Origin: Aquarana catesbeiana
Lineage: Eukaryota > Chordata > Amphibia > Anura > Ranidae
DNA: 64,000 nt
NCBI RefSeq assembly: GCF_042186555.1
Contig: NC_133328.1
Coordinates: forward strand, 615,025,744-615,089,743
Reading direction: 5' to 3'
Positions 34,000 to 46,339 of this stretch are shown here, piece by piece. The position numbers were made by a program, and so were the translations under genes. The notes beneath the pieces are model-generated. The model was not told where the DNA came from, did no database searches, and saw only the letters and a list, made by a program, of their open reading frames with translations. Numbering within the stretch: the stretch's first letter is position 1; the number at the start of each line of letters is the position of its first letter.

Positions 34000-34410
34000 C
34001 CACTTCAGCCCCGGAAGGATTTGCCCCCTTAATGACCAGGCCATTTTTTGCGATGCGGCACTGCGTAGTTTTAACAGAAAATTGCGTGGTCATGCGACGT
34101 TGTAGCCAAAAACAAAATTTATGTCCTTTTTTCCCCCACAAAAAGAGCTTTCTTTTGGTGGTATTTGATCATCTTTGCGGTGTTTATTTTTTACGCTATA
34201 AACAAAAAAAGAGCGACAATTTAGAAAAAAAAACAATATTTTTTACTTTTTGCTATACTAAATATCCCCCCAAAAAAAGTATTCATCAGTTTAGGCCGAT
34301 ATGTATTCTTCTACATATTTTTGTTTAAAAAAAATCACAATAAGTGTATATTGATTGGTTTGCGCAAAAGTTATAGCGTCTACAAAATAGGGGATATATG
34401 TAGTGATTGC
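34000..34410 (+). mobile_element. Left end of the piggyBac-family TTAA element
   Basis: TTAA (33996-33999) followed by ccacttcagccccggaagg, then tttcttttggtggtatttga and gcaaaagttatagcgtctac, matching 45866-46260. It is truncated at about 34410 with no right end. Confidence 0.7.
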
Positions 34411-34694
34411 AAGAAGTTTTGTCTATTGTTTTGACTTTTACAATATACAGTAAGTCCATCTGAATGTGACTGACTACTATCAGCTATTCCATGTCCTGGA
34501 TAAATAAGAACCTTTGAAAACTTTGGGGTCAATTCACAAAGCTTTACCGCATGCGATAAGGGTATCATATTACTCGTTTGCATACATAATCGCATGCGGT
34601 AATGTAAGTCCAATTTACAAAAAGAAATTAAGTTCATGCGGTATTTACCGGGGAAAAAAAATGTGCCAGTAAATACCACATAAAAAGCTCTTAA

Positions 34695-35069
34695 GTCGAA
34701 GTTCCACCCAAAACTGGAAGCTCCACTTATCTGCCTTCTCTCCCCCCTCCGGAGCCACATTTGGCACTGCACCGAGATCACTCGGAAGTTCAGCCCCCCT
34801 CCTTCTTCCCCTGCCACCGGGCCATTCAGAACAGGCAGCGAGATTCACGCATGTGCAGTGGGGAACTGGCTGTGAAGCTGCAAGGCTTCATTGCCAGTTT
34901 CCCTTAAAGGTAATGGCGGTGGCAGTGCCTGAGAGCCAATGGAAACATCCGCTGGGGTGCCGACATCGCTGGATTCCAGGACAGGTAAGTATCCTAATAT
35001 TAAAAGTCAGGAGCTACCGTACGTGTAGCTGCTGACTTTTATTTTTTTGATGGGGGGAGGAACTCTGCT
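34695..35069 (+). mobile_element. TTAA-type MITE (AGCGGAGTTCC family)
   Basis: TTAA at 34691-34694 and 35070-35073; ends gtcgaagttccacccaaaac and gggaggaactctgct; internal agtcaggagctaccgtacgt. Confidence 0.75.
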
Positions 35070-35464
35070 TTAAATCCACTTCACAAACAGACTAGAGCGT
35101 TGCAATAAGCATGCGATAATTACCACCAGGGTTTAGCTGAAGGTATCACATGTGGTATTTGTCAAAAAACATCCTGGGGGTTGGGGGACCCCTAGACTGT
35201 TTCTTGACAAATAGCTGGTTGCTAAAGAGCGGGCTGGGAAGCCGGCCGCCGCATCCTTAACAGCCAATGGGTTCCCTATAAAGAAAAAGCAGATGAATAA
35301 AAATTCAGAATCCATACCAGACCCTTATCCGAGCATGCATGTGACGTCACAAGGGGCGGGGTCTCTGGGTGACGTAACCAAATGACCACACCCCATGGCT
35401 ATTTAACAAATTGCAGACAGAAGGAACCGGCACAACGGAGGCAGCCAGTGTCAGAAGAAGACTG

Positions 35465-35690
35465 ATTAGCGGGCGGCGGCAGATGAAGAAGACATCACCG
35501 GAGAGAGAAGAGGGAGAAGAAACACCGGAGGGAGAAGAAACACCAGAGGGAGAAGACAGCGGAGGGAGAAGACAGCGGAGGGAGAAGACAGCGGAGGAAG
35601 AAGAAACCACTGGAGGGAGAAGAAACACCGGAGGAAGAAGACACACCGAAGGGAGAAGAAACACTGGAGGAAGAAGACATGATTTTTAAT
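35465..35690 (+). repeat. Purine-rich minisatellite
   Basis: Tandem 15-18-bp units of the type ggagggagaagaaacacc. Plus-strand translation is Glu/Gly/Thr-rich and minus-strand translation is Ser/Leu/Phe-rich; both are artefacts of the array. Confidence 0.85.
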
Positions 35691-36365
35691 AAAGGACTTG
35701 TCCAAAACCGTCTTTTGTGTTTTGTAACACTGCACTTTTTTTTTTTGGTGAATGGGTAGTGGTACAATGTACCCCATACTCATTCACATGGGGGGGTCCA
35801 GGATCTGCTTGTTAAAGGGGGCTTCCAGATTTCTATAAGCCCCCCGCTCACAGACCCTGACAACCACAGCCCAGGGTTGTAGGGAATAGGCCCTTGTCCC
35901 CATCAACATGGGGACAAGGAGCTTTGGGTAAGGGGGCAGGGCCCCCCTGCCCCAAAGCACCCACCCCCTCATGTTGAGTGCCTGTGGCCTGGTATCGTTG
36001 GGGGGTGGGGGAGTGTGCTCTATCTTCCCCCCTTTTCTTGACCTGCCGGGCTGCATGCTCGAATAACGGTCTGGTATACATTTGGGGGGACCCGCTGTTT
36101 TTATTTTTTTATATTTCTCATAAATTTTAATTGTTGGCTTTTTTTAATTACAATCAGCTGTGAGCGGGGAAGCCCGCTGACAGCTGGAGAGTCATCGGTT
36201 GTTAAGGACACGGCGGTTGGCCTCCCAGCCCGTTGCTTAGCAACCAGCTCAATGCGGTAACTATTGCAGTAATTACCGCTAAATAGAACAAATACCGCAT
36301 GCAGTATTTAACTTTGAAACAAATACTGTTATTAGGCGTTATTTAACTCTTAGAGAATCTACACC

Positions 36366-37260
36366 TTCATCGCCTGTTATTTTTGTTACTTGGTAAAGTA
36401 CAATTCTTGATCTAGCAGCTAGTTAAACTGTAGTTGTAGAATTTTTCACTTAGGATGTACGTAGAAATCAGTCTTGCCAAAAGAAGATGATGTTTTTGGC
36501 CCTACAATTATCTTAAAATAGCTTTCCAAATCCACAAGATCACAGACCACAAGTGAGTAGGTAAACATAACAGAAATTGGTGAATATCCCATTGGCGATG
36601 GACAATCAATGATTTTCAATATAATTAGCCGTACTCACAAAGAACTGTTGGTATGTTAGTCCAGAGGGCACCTAAAAAAATAATAATAAGGAAACAGAGA
36701 GCAGATCCTTTCTTGATGCCTTGGAGGAATACATAATGCATGTTAGCAAAACCATGAGGGAGTTGGTGACATGGTAATTATGAAACCCACAGAGAAATCA
36801 GGCCTACCTATTATGCAAACCACAGAGGAGATGACTGCTGCCATATCAGATGGGCTGAAGAAACCATGAAATTGATTAGTGATGCAGACTTCAGAGAACC
36901 ATGGCTAAATGGTTACTACTATTGCCTATTGCCTTAAACCACCAGGATTACAAATTCATTTCCCACCAAGAATGGTGACTGCATGGAGTTTTCTCTGTGT
37001 GGGGTTCCTTCCATAAACATACAGGTAGATTGATTGGCTTTCACCCACAGTGGCCTTTTAATGCAGTTTCACCCACAGTGGCCTTTTAGTGCAGTTTCAC
37101 TTATATGGATTCCCCACACCCCTTCCGGTCTTATAGTTACGTGTCCCTGGAGATTTTGGCAAGTGGCTGTGCAATCTAGTCAGCAATATTGCCCTGGATT
37201 GGGTCAGGTATAATAAAGGACAGGGGCCTGGGGGCTGCTACAATATTAGCTGCCATAGTA
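36366..37260. other. No gene seen
   Basis: AT-rich intronic-looking sequence. A 37-bp direct repeat (tttcacccacagtggccttttaatgcag) occurs at about 37040-37100. Confidence 0.4.
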
Positions 37261-37760
37261 GGCAAATTCACAAACAAGAGAGAAGACCGCACAGGTTCTG
37301 GTGCAATACCCTTTATTTTATAATAAAAACTAGATTAAAATGCACTCACAAGAAAAAATGATTTAGAACTTATCAATCACATCTCTTCACCACAGTACTG
37401 TGCACCAAATTCCTCTCACCACCCTTGACAGGAGCTCTAGCTGACAAGTGTGGATTTGGCAGAAGTCCTGGGTCAAATCCAGTCGCCGCTATGCTTGATC
37501 TCATGCATTAGATCAAGTATAGATCAAGCATAGCGGCGACTGCATTCGACCCAGGACTGCTGCCATATCCACACTGTCAGCTGGAGCTCCTATCAAGGGC
37601 GATAAGAGGATTTTAGTGCACAGTACCGTGGTGGGGAGATGTGATTGATAAGTTCTGATTGATTTTTTCTTGTGAGTGCTTTTTTATCTAGTTTTTATCA
37701 TAAAATAAAGGGTATTGCACCAGAGCTGGTGCACTCTTCTCTCTTGTTTGTGTGTTTGCA
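37261..37760. repeat. 500-bp palindrome
   Basis: Arms 37261 to about 37500 and about 37520-37760 are reverse complements (caaacaagagagaag with cttctctcttgtttg; agtcgccgctatgcttgatc with gatcaagcatagcggcgact), centre about 37510. The interior arm carries taatcacatctccccacc-like mirrored sequence. No coding content. Confidence 0.75.
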
Positions 37761-39030
37761 GTTTCCAGTGCCTGCTAGTTGCGAGAGTAGCAAGGTTGTG
37801 GTGCTATTGAAGATTAACCTTTTCAAGGCTGCAGTTATATTGAACTTTTGTACAATCAAACTGTTTTATGTATTGGGCTTTTGGGTTAGCTGCGCTTTTC
37901 CATAGACTTCTATGAGGTTCTGCGGTTTTGGTGCAGTTTCAAAAAGCACACCAAAACTCCTGCATGCTGCATCTTTGGGACACCATAGAAGTCTATGGAA
38001 AAGCGCAAGATATCAGTGAAAAATGTAGTACTAAAAATATAAAACAATAAACATTGAACAATATATCAAGTATTGTGTGTAAATAATAAAAACTTTGTGA
38101 TAAAAATCAATCCCAAATATAATGAATATAAAACAGAACATGTATATAATGAGTAGAAACAAAGGTGAGAAAGTCCCAAAGGTGAAACAATCCTATGGTA
38201 AAAATATACGGAGTCCACCACGAAAAGTTGTTGCTCAGAAGTGGGGTACAAAGGCCTCAGCAGGCATGTAGAGCATCAGGGATAGTGAGTTCTCCACCCA
38301 AGATAAGGGATATACACTCTTACAGGAAATAGTGGATTAGAATGTCAACAACAACAAGTCAATCAAGCGAGGATAGCCCGACCAGCAGATTTCCAAAACG
38401 ATCCAGGGAATCCAAAGAGCTCCAAGAACGAATCCAGGGAATCGTGCAGGTAACCGTGAGGCTGGAACTCAGATGTTAAGCAGCCAGACTGGAAAGCCAA
38501 AAACCAGTAGAAGGACCCTGGTGATGTAATCTCAGCTAACCCACATGAAGCCCACAGGTTGGCTGCGCTTTGCCCAAAGCGCAGCGCAACTGCATTGCGG
38601 GAGTGTAAAGCCGCCTGTTACCTTTTCAAACCTTTACAAAAAGGATGATGCCTCTCAGAACTTTCTCTGTTCTGGTTACATTAAGGTTTGATCCCCCACC
38701 AGGTATTTGCTGTTCTTCTGAGACCCTGGTGGGGAAATCTCCCACCACTTTTACTTCTGGTTAGAGTTAGGTATGGTTTGAACCTCCACCGGGTCCTCAC
38801 TGCTGTCTGTTATGTCAGTGGAGGGATCTCCCACCACTTCTACTTCTGACTTCACAAAAATCACCTGATGCCAATATTTAGAGCAGTCTTTATTAATCAG
38901 ACCCTATGGAACCCTACGGCTTCTTCAATTGCAGATTGATTTCTCCACTGACAGTGCCTGCATACTTTTGGCACCAACATCACTGGTATGGGGCTAGTTA
39001 AATCTCCTGTTATCTCTAAGATGAGATGTT
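37761..39030. other. No gene seen
   Basis: A short inverted pair, gcgcttttccatagacttct and agaagtctatggaaaagcgc, frames 37887-38006. The rest shows no features. Confidence 0.4.
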
Positions 39031-39034
39031 TTTA

Positions 39035-39690
39035 AGATGGACATTCTTCCCAATGACCACCACTGTAAAAATATTATTCCACTTTAACCCTTCCAATGTA
39101 AAGGATCATTCTTCCCACTAACTATCAATGTAAAGCATTTTTCCACCACTGATCACCAATGTGAGGGAGCATTACATTGACCACCATTGTAAAATGAGAA
39201 TTTTTCAATTGACCACCATTGTAAAATGAGAATTTTTCAACTGACCACCAGTGTAAGGGGACACTACACTGACTACCAAGGTAAGATGATATTTCTTCAC
39301 TGACTACCAATGTAAGGGGACACTACACTGATCACCAAGGTAAAATGGCACTTCTCTACTGACCACCAATGCGAGTGAACACTACACTGACTACCAATGT
39401 AAGGGGGCATTTTTCCACTGACCAACAATATAAGGGGGACACTACACAAACCACCAAATGTAGGGGGTTATTTCTTCACTGTCCATCAATGTAAGGAGGG
39501 GCAGCACACTGACTGCTAATGTAAGGGGGCATTTCTCCACTGACCACTAATCTTAGGGGACACTAAACTGGACTTAAAATGAAAGAGTGCATTTCTTCAC
39601 TGACTGCAAATGCAAAGGTACACTTCTCTACTGACCTCCAAAGTAAGGGTACACTTCTCTACTGACCTCCAATATAAGGGTAAGGGCGAT
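39035..39690 (+). repeat. Degenerate ~31-bp minisatellite
   Basis: Repeated units such as ctgaccaccaatgtaagggg plus gcatttctcca, with variants ttgaccaccattgtaaaatg. About twenty diverged units. Confidence 0.8.
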
Positions 39691-39699
39691 TTTGCTTGA

Positions 39700-41488
39700 A
39701 TTCTTCATGTCCGTATGCCTATGGAGAAACCAGTGGAGGGACAGAAACTCCTGTATTAAGGAGTCATTGGCACCTAATGAATTTTCCATCCCAAAATATA
39801 CTGTAGAGAATGTTTTCTAGAGAGCATAGGCACAAGTTAAAGGTAATAGTCAAGCCCTGAATGTCACATCAGGACCAAAAGTGGTGGAAGGCCATCTCAC
39901 CACAGTCCCAGACAGGAATAATAACTGGGTAAGGGTTTCATCTCAGCCTTTCATCAACAAAAAACTACAGTTACAAAAGGGGGAAATTCAGCTTAAAAGA
40001 AGAAGCTAATTGGTCCAAATAGGAAATATGGGCAGTTTGTCTGACATATACTATAAAAGTCTCCGGATAAGGCTTAGTGAGATGCGGCAAGTTGATCAGC
40101 AGGCGAGGATGTTGATTCAGAGGGCTCACTGCTGGCAGCAGGCTACACATTATGGTATTGTAAGGCAGTGACACAGAACAGCCTGGGGTGAGCACAAGAT
40201 ATTCCATAACGCTGTGTGAGGTCATCCCTCTGAGTGAACCCATGCAGAACACATCTGTTATGTGACAACCCTCCCTGCAAACAGGATCTGCACAGTCCTG
40301 GATCAGCAAATGATGCAGCTCCCTGTTGTACACAGCGATAAATTTGCTGAGCACTTATGATTGATAGTACCGGCCAGGAAATGATGTGAGCACACACTTC
40401 CAATAACTGGAACCATTTCCAGAATCACAGTCCAACCTAGACGACGGTAGTCCTTAAAGGGCTAGTCAACATTACATCATCTCATTATTATCAATTGATT
40501 TATTAATTACAATAATAATATAAATTATATTATAATATAAAAAAGAAAACTCTCTATATGGCTTGTATAGACGGGAACTGTTGTTCTGTATTTGACATGC
40601 TTTTGAGGCACACATCAAATGCATGTTAGCAGGTTCCTTTCATGGTGCAGTGTGCATCTGACCTGTTTTGCTCTGTTTTGTGTTGTCTTTAGATGCAGCA
40701 TATTCTATTAAAGGACCATTATAGTATTTATGCTTTCATTTATATTTTTTTCACCTCTACATGCAACCCGAGATGTCCAGCAAAAAGGACAGTTACAGGG
40801 GTTGGGAAAAAGCAAACACTGCTAGGGTTGTCTACAATGGTCAGGTTTTATTCATATGGTTTAAAGCAGAACTCCAAGAATTCAGCAACTTTCTAAAATA
40901 TGCTGGCTTACTATGGGTTAAAGGTGAAGTTCAGCCAAAACCTGAAGTTCAGGAAGATACATGCACCTCATGGGACTTAAAGTGGAAGTTCAACCAAAAC
41001 CCTAACTCTAAAGCCAAAAACCCAAAATCTAATGCTAAACCTACTCTCGGGCCACATTCTAAACCTAATCTATCTAACCCTATAAAGAAAGAAATCAGCC
41101 CCAACCACCCCCCCACCCCATAAAAAAAATTACCAGCCTCCACTGATACTTACCTTTTCTGAAGCCGATCCGGCCCAATCTCCAGGCTTCTGTGTAAAGA
41201 CAGAAAGCCGGCAACGGCTGTGAAATGCCTGGGAAGTGACTTCACCCATAGAGTTACTATGAGGCTTCCATTGTCGGCTGCCTCTCTTGCACTCGCCTCC
41301 ACAGCGAAGCTGCTGCTGACAGCTCAGTGTGGGACCAGATCTGAGAGACTGCAGAACAAGTAAATATAGAAATCTCTTCTTTACAGGGCTAGATACAGTA
41401 GATTAGGTTTAGAATGTGGCTGAGAGTAGGTTTATCATTAGATTTAGGGTTTTGGGTTTAGATTTAGGGTTTTGGCTGAACTTCCACT
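39700..41488. other. No gene; repeat debris at the right side
   Basis: From about 40860 onward, segments such as aagcagaactccaag, ggtgaagttcagccaaaacc and aagtggaagttcaaccaaaa resemble ends of TTAA MITEs. The left part has no recognisable features. Confidence 0.4.
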
Positions 41489-41568
41489 TTAAGTCCAACG
41501 AGGTCCATGTATCCTCCTGAACTTATCTCTTTTATTTAAAACTTGTTTTACTGAGCACTTGGAGTATA

Positions 41569-43198
41569 CAGTACATCTGGAAAGTATTCACAGTGCTTTA
41601 CTTTTTTCACATTTTGTTATGTTACAGCCTTATTCCAGAATGGTTTAAATTCATTACTTTCTTCAAAATTCTACAAACAATACCCCATAATGGCAACGTG
41701 AAAGAAGTTTGTTTGAAATCTTTGCAAATTTATTAAAAATAAAAAAATGTAAAAAATCACATGTACATAAGTATTCACAGCCTTTGCTCAACACTTTGTT
41801 GAAGCACCTTTAGCACCAATTACAGCCAGGAGTCTTTTTGAGTATGATGCTACAAGCTTGGCACACCTATGTTTGGGCAGTTTCTCCCATTCTTCTTTGC
41901 AGGACCTCTCAAGCTCCATCAGGTTGGACGGGGAGCATCGGTGCACAGCCATTTTCAGATCTCTCCAGAGATGTTCAATCGGGTTCAGGTCTGGGCTCTG
42001 GCTGGGCCACTCAAGGACATTCACAGAGTTGTCCCGTAGCCACTCCTTTGTTATCTTGACTGTGTGCTTAGGGTCGTTGTCCTGTTGGAAGATGAACCTT
42101 CACCCCAGTCTTAGGTCCAGAGCGCACTTGAGCAGGTTTTCAAGGATGTCCCTGTACATTGCTGCATTCATCTTTCCCTCGATCCTGACTAGTCTTCCAT
42201 TTCCTGCCACTGAAAATCACCCCTACAACATGCTGCTGCCACCACCATGCTTCACTGTAGGGATGGTATTGGCCAGCTGATGAGTGGTGCCTGGTTTCTT
42301 CCAGACACGACGCTTGCCATTCAGGCCAAAGAGTTCAATCTTTGTTTCATCAGACAAGAGAATTTTGTTTCTCATGGTCTGAGAGTCCTTCAGGTGCCTT
42401 TTGGCAAACCCCAGGCAAGCTGTCATGTGCCTTTTACTGAGGAGTGGTTTCCGTCTGGCCACTCTACCATACAGGCCTGATTGGTGGAGTGCTGCAGAGA
42501 TGGTTGTTCTTCTGAAAGGTTCTCCTCTCTCCACAGAGAAATGCAGGATCTCTGTCAGAGTGGCCATCGGGTTCTTGGTGACCTCCCTGACTAAGGCCCT
42601 TCTCCCCTGACCGCTCAGTTTGGCTGGGTGGCCCGCTCTAGGAAGAGTCCTGGTGGTTCCAATCTTCTTTCACGGATGATGGAGACTGTGCTCATTGGGA
42701 CCTTCAATGCTGCAGACATATTTCTGTACCCTCCCCCAGATGTATGCCTCAATACAATCCTGTCTTGGAGGTCTACAGACAATTCCTTGGACTTCATGGC
42801 TTGGTTTGTGGTTTGACATGCACTGTTAACTGTGGGACCTTATATAGACAGGTGTGACCCTTTCCAAATCATGTCCAATCAACTAAATTTACCACAGGTG
42901 GACTCCAATCAGGTTGTAGAAACATCTCAAGGATGATCAATGGAAACAGGATGCATCTGAGCTCATTTTTGAGTGTCATGGCAAAGGCTGGGAATACTCA
43001 TGTACGTGTGATTGTTTCCTTTTTTATTTTTAATAAATTTGGGAAGATTAAAAAAAAAGCTTCTTCCACTTTGTCATTATGGGGTATTTTTTGTAGAATG
43101 TTGAGGAAAAAAATGAATTAAATCCATTTTGGAATAAGGCTGTATCATAACAAAATGTGGAAAAAGCAAAGCCCTGTGAATACTTTCCGGATGCACTG
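41569..43198 (-). mobile_element. Full-length Tc1-like transposon (inactive)
   Basis: Ends CAGTACATCTGGAAAGTATT and tactttccggatgcactg, with TA at 41567-41568 and 43199-43200. The unoccupied site ggagtatagctattgct is preserved in the copy at 63458-63864. Length about 1.63 kb, normal for Tc1-like elements with one transposase gene. Confidence 0.95.
41788..42797 (-). pseudogene. Tc1-like transposase with stops and a deletion
   Basis: On the minus strand from 42797: MKSKELSVDLQDRIV (first helix-turn-helix region), then a damaged linker, then RRTTISAALHQSGLYGRVAR, ILLSDETKIELF, PTVKHGGGSSML, FIFQQDNDPKH and SQSPDLNPIEHLWRDL, ending STKC at 41788. The DDE residues (SDE, QQDN, PIE) are all still encoded in one frame, but TAG and TGA replace Trp and Cys codons just after SSML, and TGA replaces an Arg codon before FIFQQ. 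A frame change separates the first 60 codons from the rest. The decay is recent-looking: three nonsense changes with otherwise conserved sequence. Confidence 0.9.
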
Positions 43199-43535
43199 TA
43201 GCTATTGCTATTTTCCTCTGATAGTAGAGATACTGCTTTCTCACACAACAGCAGCAGCTCTGCCTGTCCCTCACCTCCACTGTCCGTTCCTAGAAATCTT
43301 TGTGTGTTGTGAATGGGTTCACATAATACAAAGCGCTCTGTGACTGGGCAGGAGGAGGGATTGGGCTGGCAGGGAAGTTGCATGCGGCTCTGCAGCTGCT
43401 GGAGCTGAGACCAGAAGGTCCAGTGTCAGAGCACCAGAAATACAGTAATAGCTATGCTCCCAACGCTCAGTAAAAACGTAAATTGTAAATTGAAGAGATA
43501 AGTCCATGAGGTGGTATGCACCTTCTTGGACTTAA

Positions 43536-43942
43536 AGTATAACTAAAGGCAAAACTTATTTTTAGTTTTGGATAGAGTGGAGAGGGATTAGAAGACTTGT
43601 CAGTTTTTATTGCTGTCTGTGCCCCCGTTAAGGAGATTCACCCTCTCTATATGTCCTGTATACCACTATCATTGAAAGTTAAAGTAAAAAAAAATCCCAA
43701 ATTTTGGGTTGTCCCCAGAAAAGTCATAGAGGGGAAATCTTCCAATAAGGACTGGTGACCTGGGGGTTCCCCAAGGAATTCCCTTAATTTGAAGGGATTT
43801 CCTCTCACTTCCTGTTTGGCTATGTGACAGGAAGTGAAGGGACATCACCGAAATGGGATATAGATGGCAGAAAAAAATCTAACAGAGATTATAACCCTCA
43901 CTTGCTCTATCCAAATGAAAAAAAAAAAAGTCTAATTCTACT
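43536..43942. mobile_element. TTAA-flanked MITE, sharing its TTAA with the preceding one
   Basis: TTAA at 43532-43535 and 43943-43946; ends agtataactaaaggcaaaac and aaagtctaattctact. Contains attgctgtctgtgcccccgt and cacttcctgtttggc. A relative begins at 59067. Confidence 0.65.
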
Positions 43943-44005
43943 TTAACCCATAGTAATCCTGCACATTATAGAAAATGGCCAAATTGTTGGAGTTCAGTTT
44001 TAACT

Positions 44006-44237
44006 GCTTCAGCCCCAGAAGATTTGGCTGCTTAATGACCAGGCCATTTTTTGCGATTCAGCACTGCGTCGCTTTAACTGACAATTGCACAGTCGTGTGA
44101 CGTTGCACCCAAACAAAATTAACGTCTTTTTTTTCCCACAAATAGAGCTTTCTTTTGGTGGTATTTGATTGCCTCTGCGATTTTTATTTTTTGCGCTATA
44201 AACAAAAGAAGAGTGACAATTTTGAAAAAAACACAAT
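44006..44237 (+). mobile_element. piggyBac-family left-end fragment
   Basis: actgcttcagccccagaaga, ccaggccattttttgcgatt and tttcttttggtggtatttga match 45870-46080. It stops abruptly where a TTTACGAAA-type MITE end (gggggttatttacgaaagg) begins at 44238. Confidence 0.7.
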
Positions 44238-45474
44238 GGGGGTTATTTACGAAAGGCAAATCCACTGTGTTCATTCAGAAAAGAAAGGCCGGTTAATTAA
44301 ATATTTACCAGCTCCTTTCACACTCCTAAGAGGAGAGGAGGGAAGCTTGGCAGCATTGCAGGGGGGAGACTGTAAGCAGGGGGTGATTAGGTTGTGCCCA
44401 GGCACATTCGGAAACACTGTGCGCATGCCTATGACTATGTTACAGAATAAAAACTGCCGTGTTAGGGTTCATATACACAGATGCATTTGACTGTATTGTT
44501 GTGGAATGAAGGTGCCCGGGACCCGAGACAGAGCTGCCAATTGTGGGACTGTCCCGGGCAATCCGGGACTGTTGGGAGGTATGCATTTAGACATACAGCA
44601 CTTACTGTAAATCCATTGTATTTTCACAACCCGAAGTCCACCGGTGTTGCCTACAGCTACGGCCCGCAGCCTATATTAATCAATGACAGACTGTCAAGAC
44701 GCGGTGGCTGTATGCCTGTAACCATGCATCCGGGTGTTTACATGCGTACTGGGACGGATAAGCAACCCTGGACGTAAGCAGGGATGATGAGGATGGAGGA
44801 GTATTATAAAAGATAACTATACAGTAGTTACAAATTCACCAAGAACTACAGTATAACAATTTCCGTTTAAAAGTATGAAGCCCATATATTAAACCAGGAC
44901 CTCATGTGAAATCACCATGCATTTCCAGGCAGCCCCCTTCATACGATATATGCTGACTAGAGAGGATTTATTAAAAATCTATAGAACAAACCTAGATCTT
45001 AGCAAGTATGCATTCTGGATTTGGTGCAGAACCGCCTTTTGTATCCCAATTTGCAAAGGACACTTTCCACGCAAAGGCATAAAGCTGTGCGTTACCCCCC
45101 CCGCCAGGGTCTACTCCTACAGTTCCTAAGATTTGCTTCACAAATGGTTGCTTTTCCTATGTAATTACAATGTACAGCGAGTGATGAAGAGTTTTGCAAA
45201 AAGCAGAAGTACATCAATAACAATCAATCACACTTTCAAAAAAATCTTTACTTCTGTATTTACTGCTGATGTATGCCACAGAGGATTATAAAGTCGTTTT
45301 TCACTATTCCCATCAGTCTATGCCCTGAGCACTTTATAACCTGATGTTACTCCGAGGTGGTAACTATCAACCTTGAGTCTTTACCATCTGCTGGCCATTA
45401 TGCAGCACTGCAGCTCAGATCTCTGCAGTGCATACCAGCCCTTATCAAGGAAGTTTAATTAGACTGCTGGACAC
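44238..45474. other. No gene seen
   Basis: Apart from a MITE-like start at 44238-44270 no feature is recognised. Frames of up to 111 codons lack any motif. Confidence 0.4.
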
Positions 45475-45774
45475 TAGGCTCAGTTCACAGATTATCTAGG
45501 CATTGCTATTTTACAGGTGTTTTTTTCTGTGTTTTTGCAGAGTTTTTGCAGAGCGCAAAAGGTCACCAATGTAAAAGAATTCAAACGCCCGTAGTATGCC
45601 AAAAAAGAAGCTTGTGCACTTTTTTGAGCGACAGGCGTTATGCTTTAGGCGACAGAAGGCTCAGATCTGAACAGGGGTCATTGAAATGAAAGGGATTTCT
45701 CTTGTTGGGCATTTTTAGAGCTGAGGTTTAGAGCAGAAAAACGCTCAAAAACGCGTAGGTGTGAACAGAGCCTA
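45475..45774. mobile_element. MITE with TTCACA-type ends
   Basis: taggctcagttcacagatta and gtaggtgtgaacagagccta are its inverted ends. It abuts the next MITE at 45775. Confidence 0.65.
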
Positions 45775-46339
45775 AGGCTGCATTCACACCTGAACATTTT
45801 CAGCTCGTAAAAAGCTCATCTCAAAAGTTCCAAAACACCCAACAAGCAAAATCTCATTCATTTAACCACTTCAGTCCCGGAAGGATTTACCCCCTTCCTG
45901 ACCAGAGCACTTTTTACAATTCGGCACTGCGTCGCTTTAACTGCTAATTGCGCGGTCATGCAATGCTGTACCCAAACGAAATTTGCGTCCTTTTCTTCCC
46001 ACAAATAGAGCTTTCTTTTGATGGTATTTGATCACCTCTGCCGTTTTTATTTTTTGCGCTATAAACGGAAAAAGACTGAAAATTTTGAAAAAAAATGATA
46101 TTTTCTACTTTTTGTTATAAAAAAAATCCAATAAACTAAATTTTAGTCATACATTTAGGCCAAAATGTATTCGGCCACATGTCTTTGGTAAAAAAAATGT
46201 CAATAAGCGTATATTTAATGGTTTGCGCAAAAGTTATAGCGTCTACAAACTAGGGTACATTTTCTGGAATTTACACAGCTTTTAGTTTATGACTGCCTAT
46301 GTCATTTCTTGAGGTGCTAAAATGACAGGGCAGTACAAA

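Larger units (their letters stand above)
34526..36365. mobile_element. Composite MITE-like element with a GAAGAA-rich array
   Basis: ggggtcaattcacaaagctt and the CGCATGCGGTA motifs at the left are loosely mirrored by taccgcatgcagtatttaac and ttctctaagagtt-type sequence at the right. Inside are a TTAA MITE (34695-35069), the purine-rich array, and a tccataccagacc segment shared with 7453-8474. Limits approximate. Confidence 0.5.
41493..43531. mobile_element. TTAA-flanked MITE split by a Tc1-like transposon
   Basis: TTAA at 41489-41492 and 43532-43535; ends gtccaacgaggtccatgtat and gcaccttcttggac are inverted, with ttactgagcacttggagta mirrored by ctcccaacgctcagtaaa. Without the insertion it is about 410 bp and matches the intact relative at 63458-63864. 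Confidence 0.8.

Noticed and set aside
35411..35689. Glu/Gly-rich 92-codon frame
   Set aside because: It is a purine-rich tandem repeat inside a transposable element.
40693..41123. Frames of 67 and 120 codons
   Set aside because: They contain no motif and the second overlaps MITE-end debris (gaagttcagcc, gaagttcaacc).
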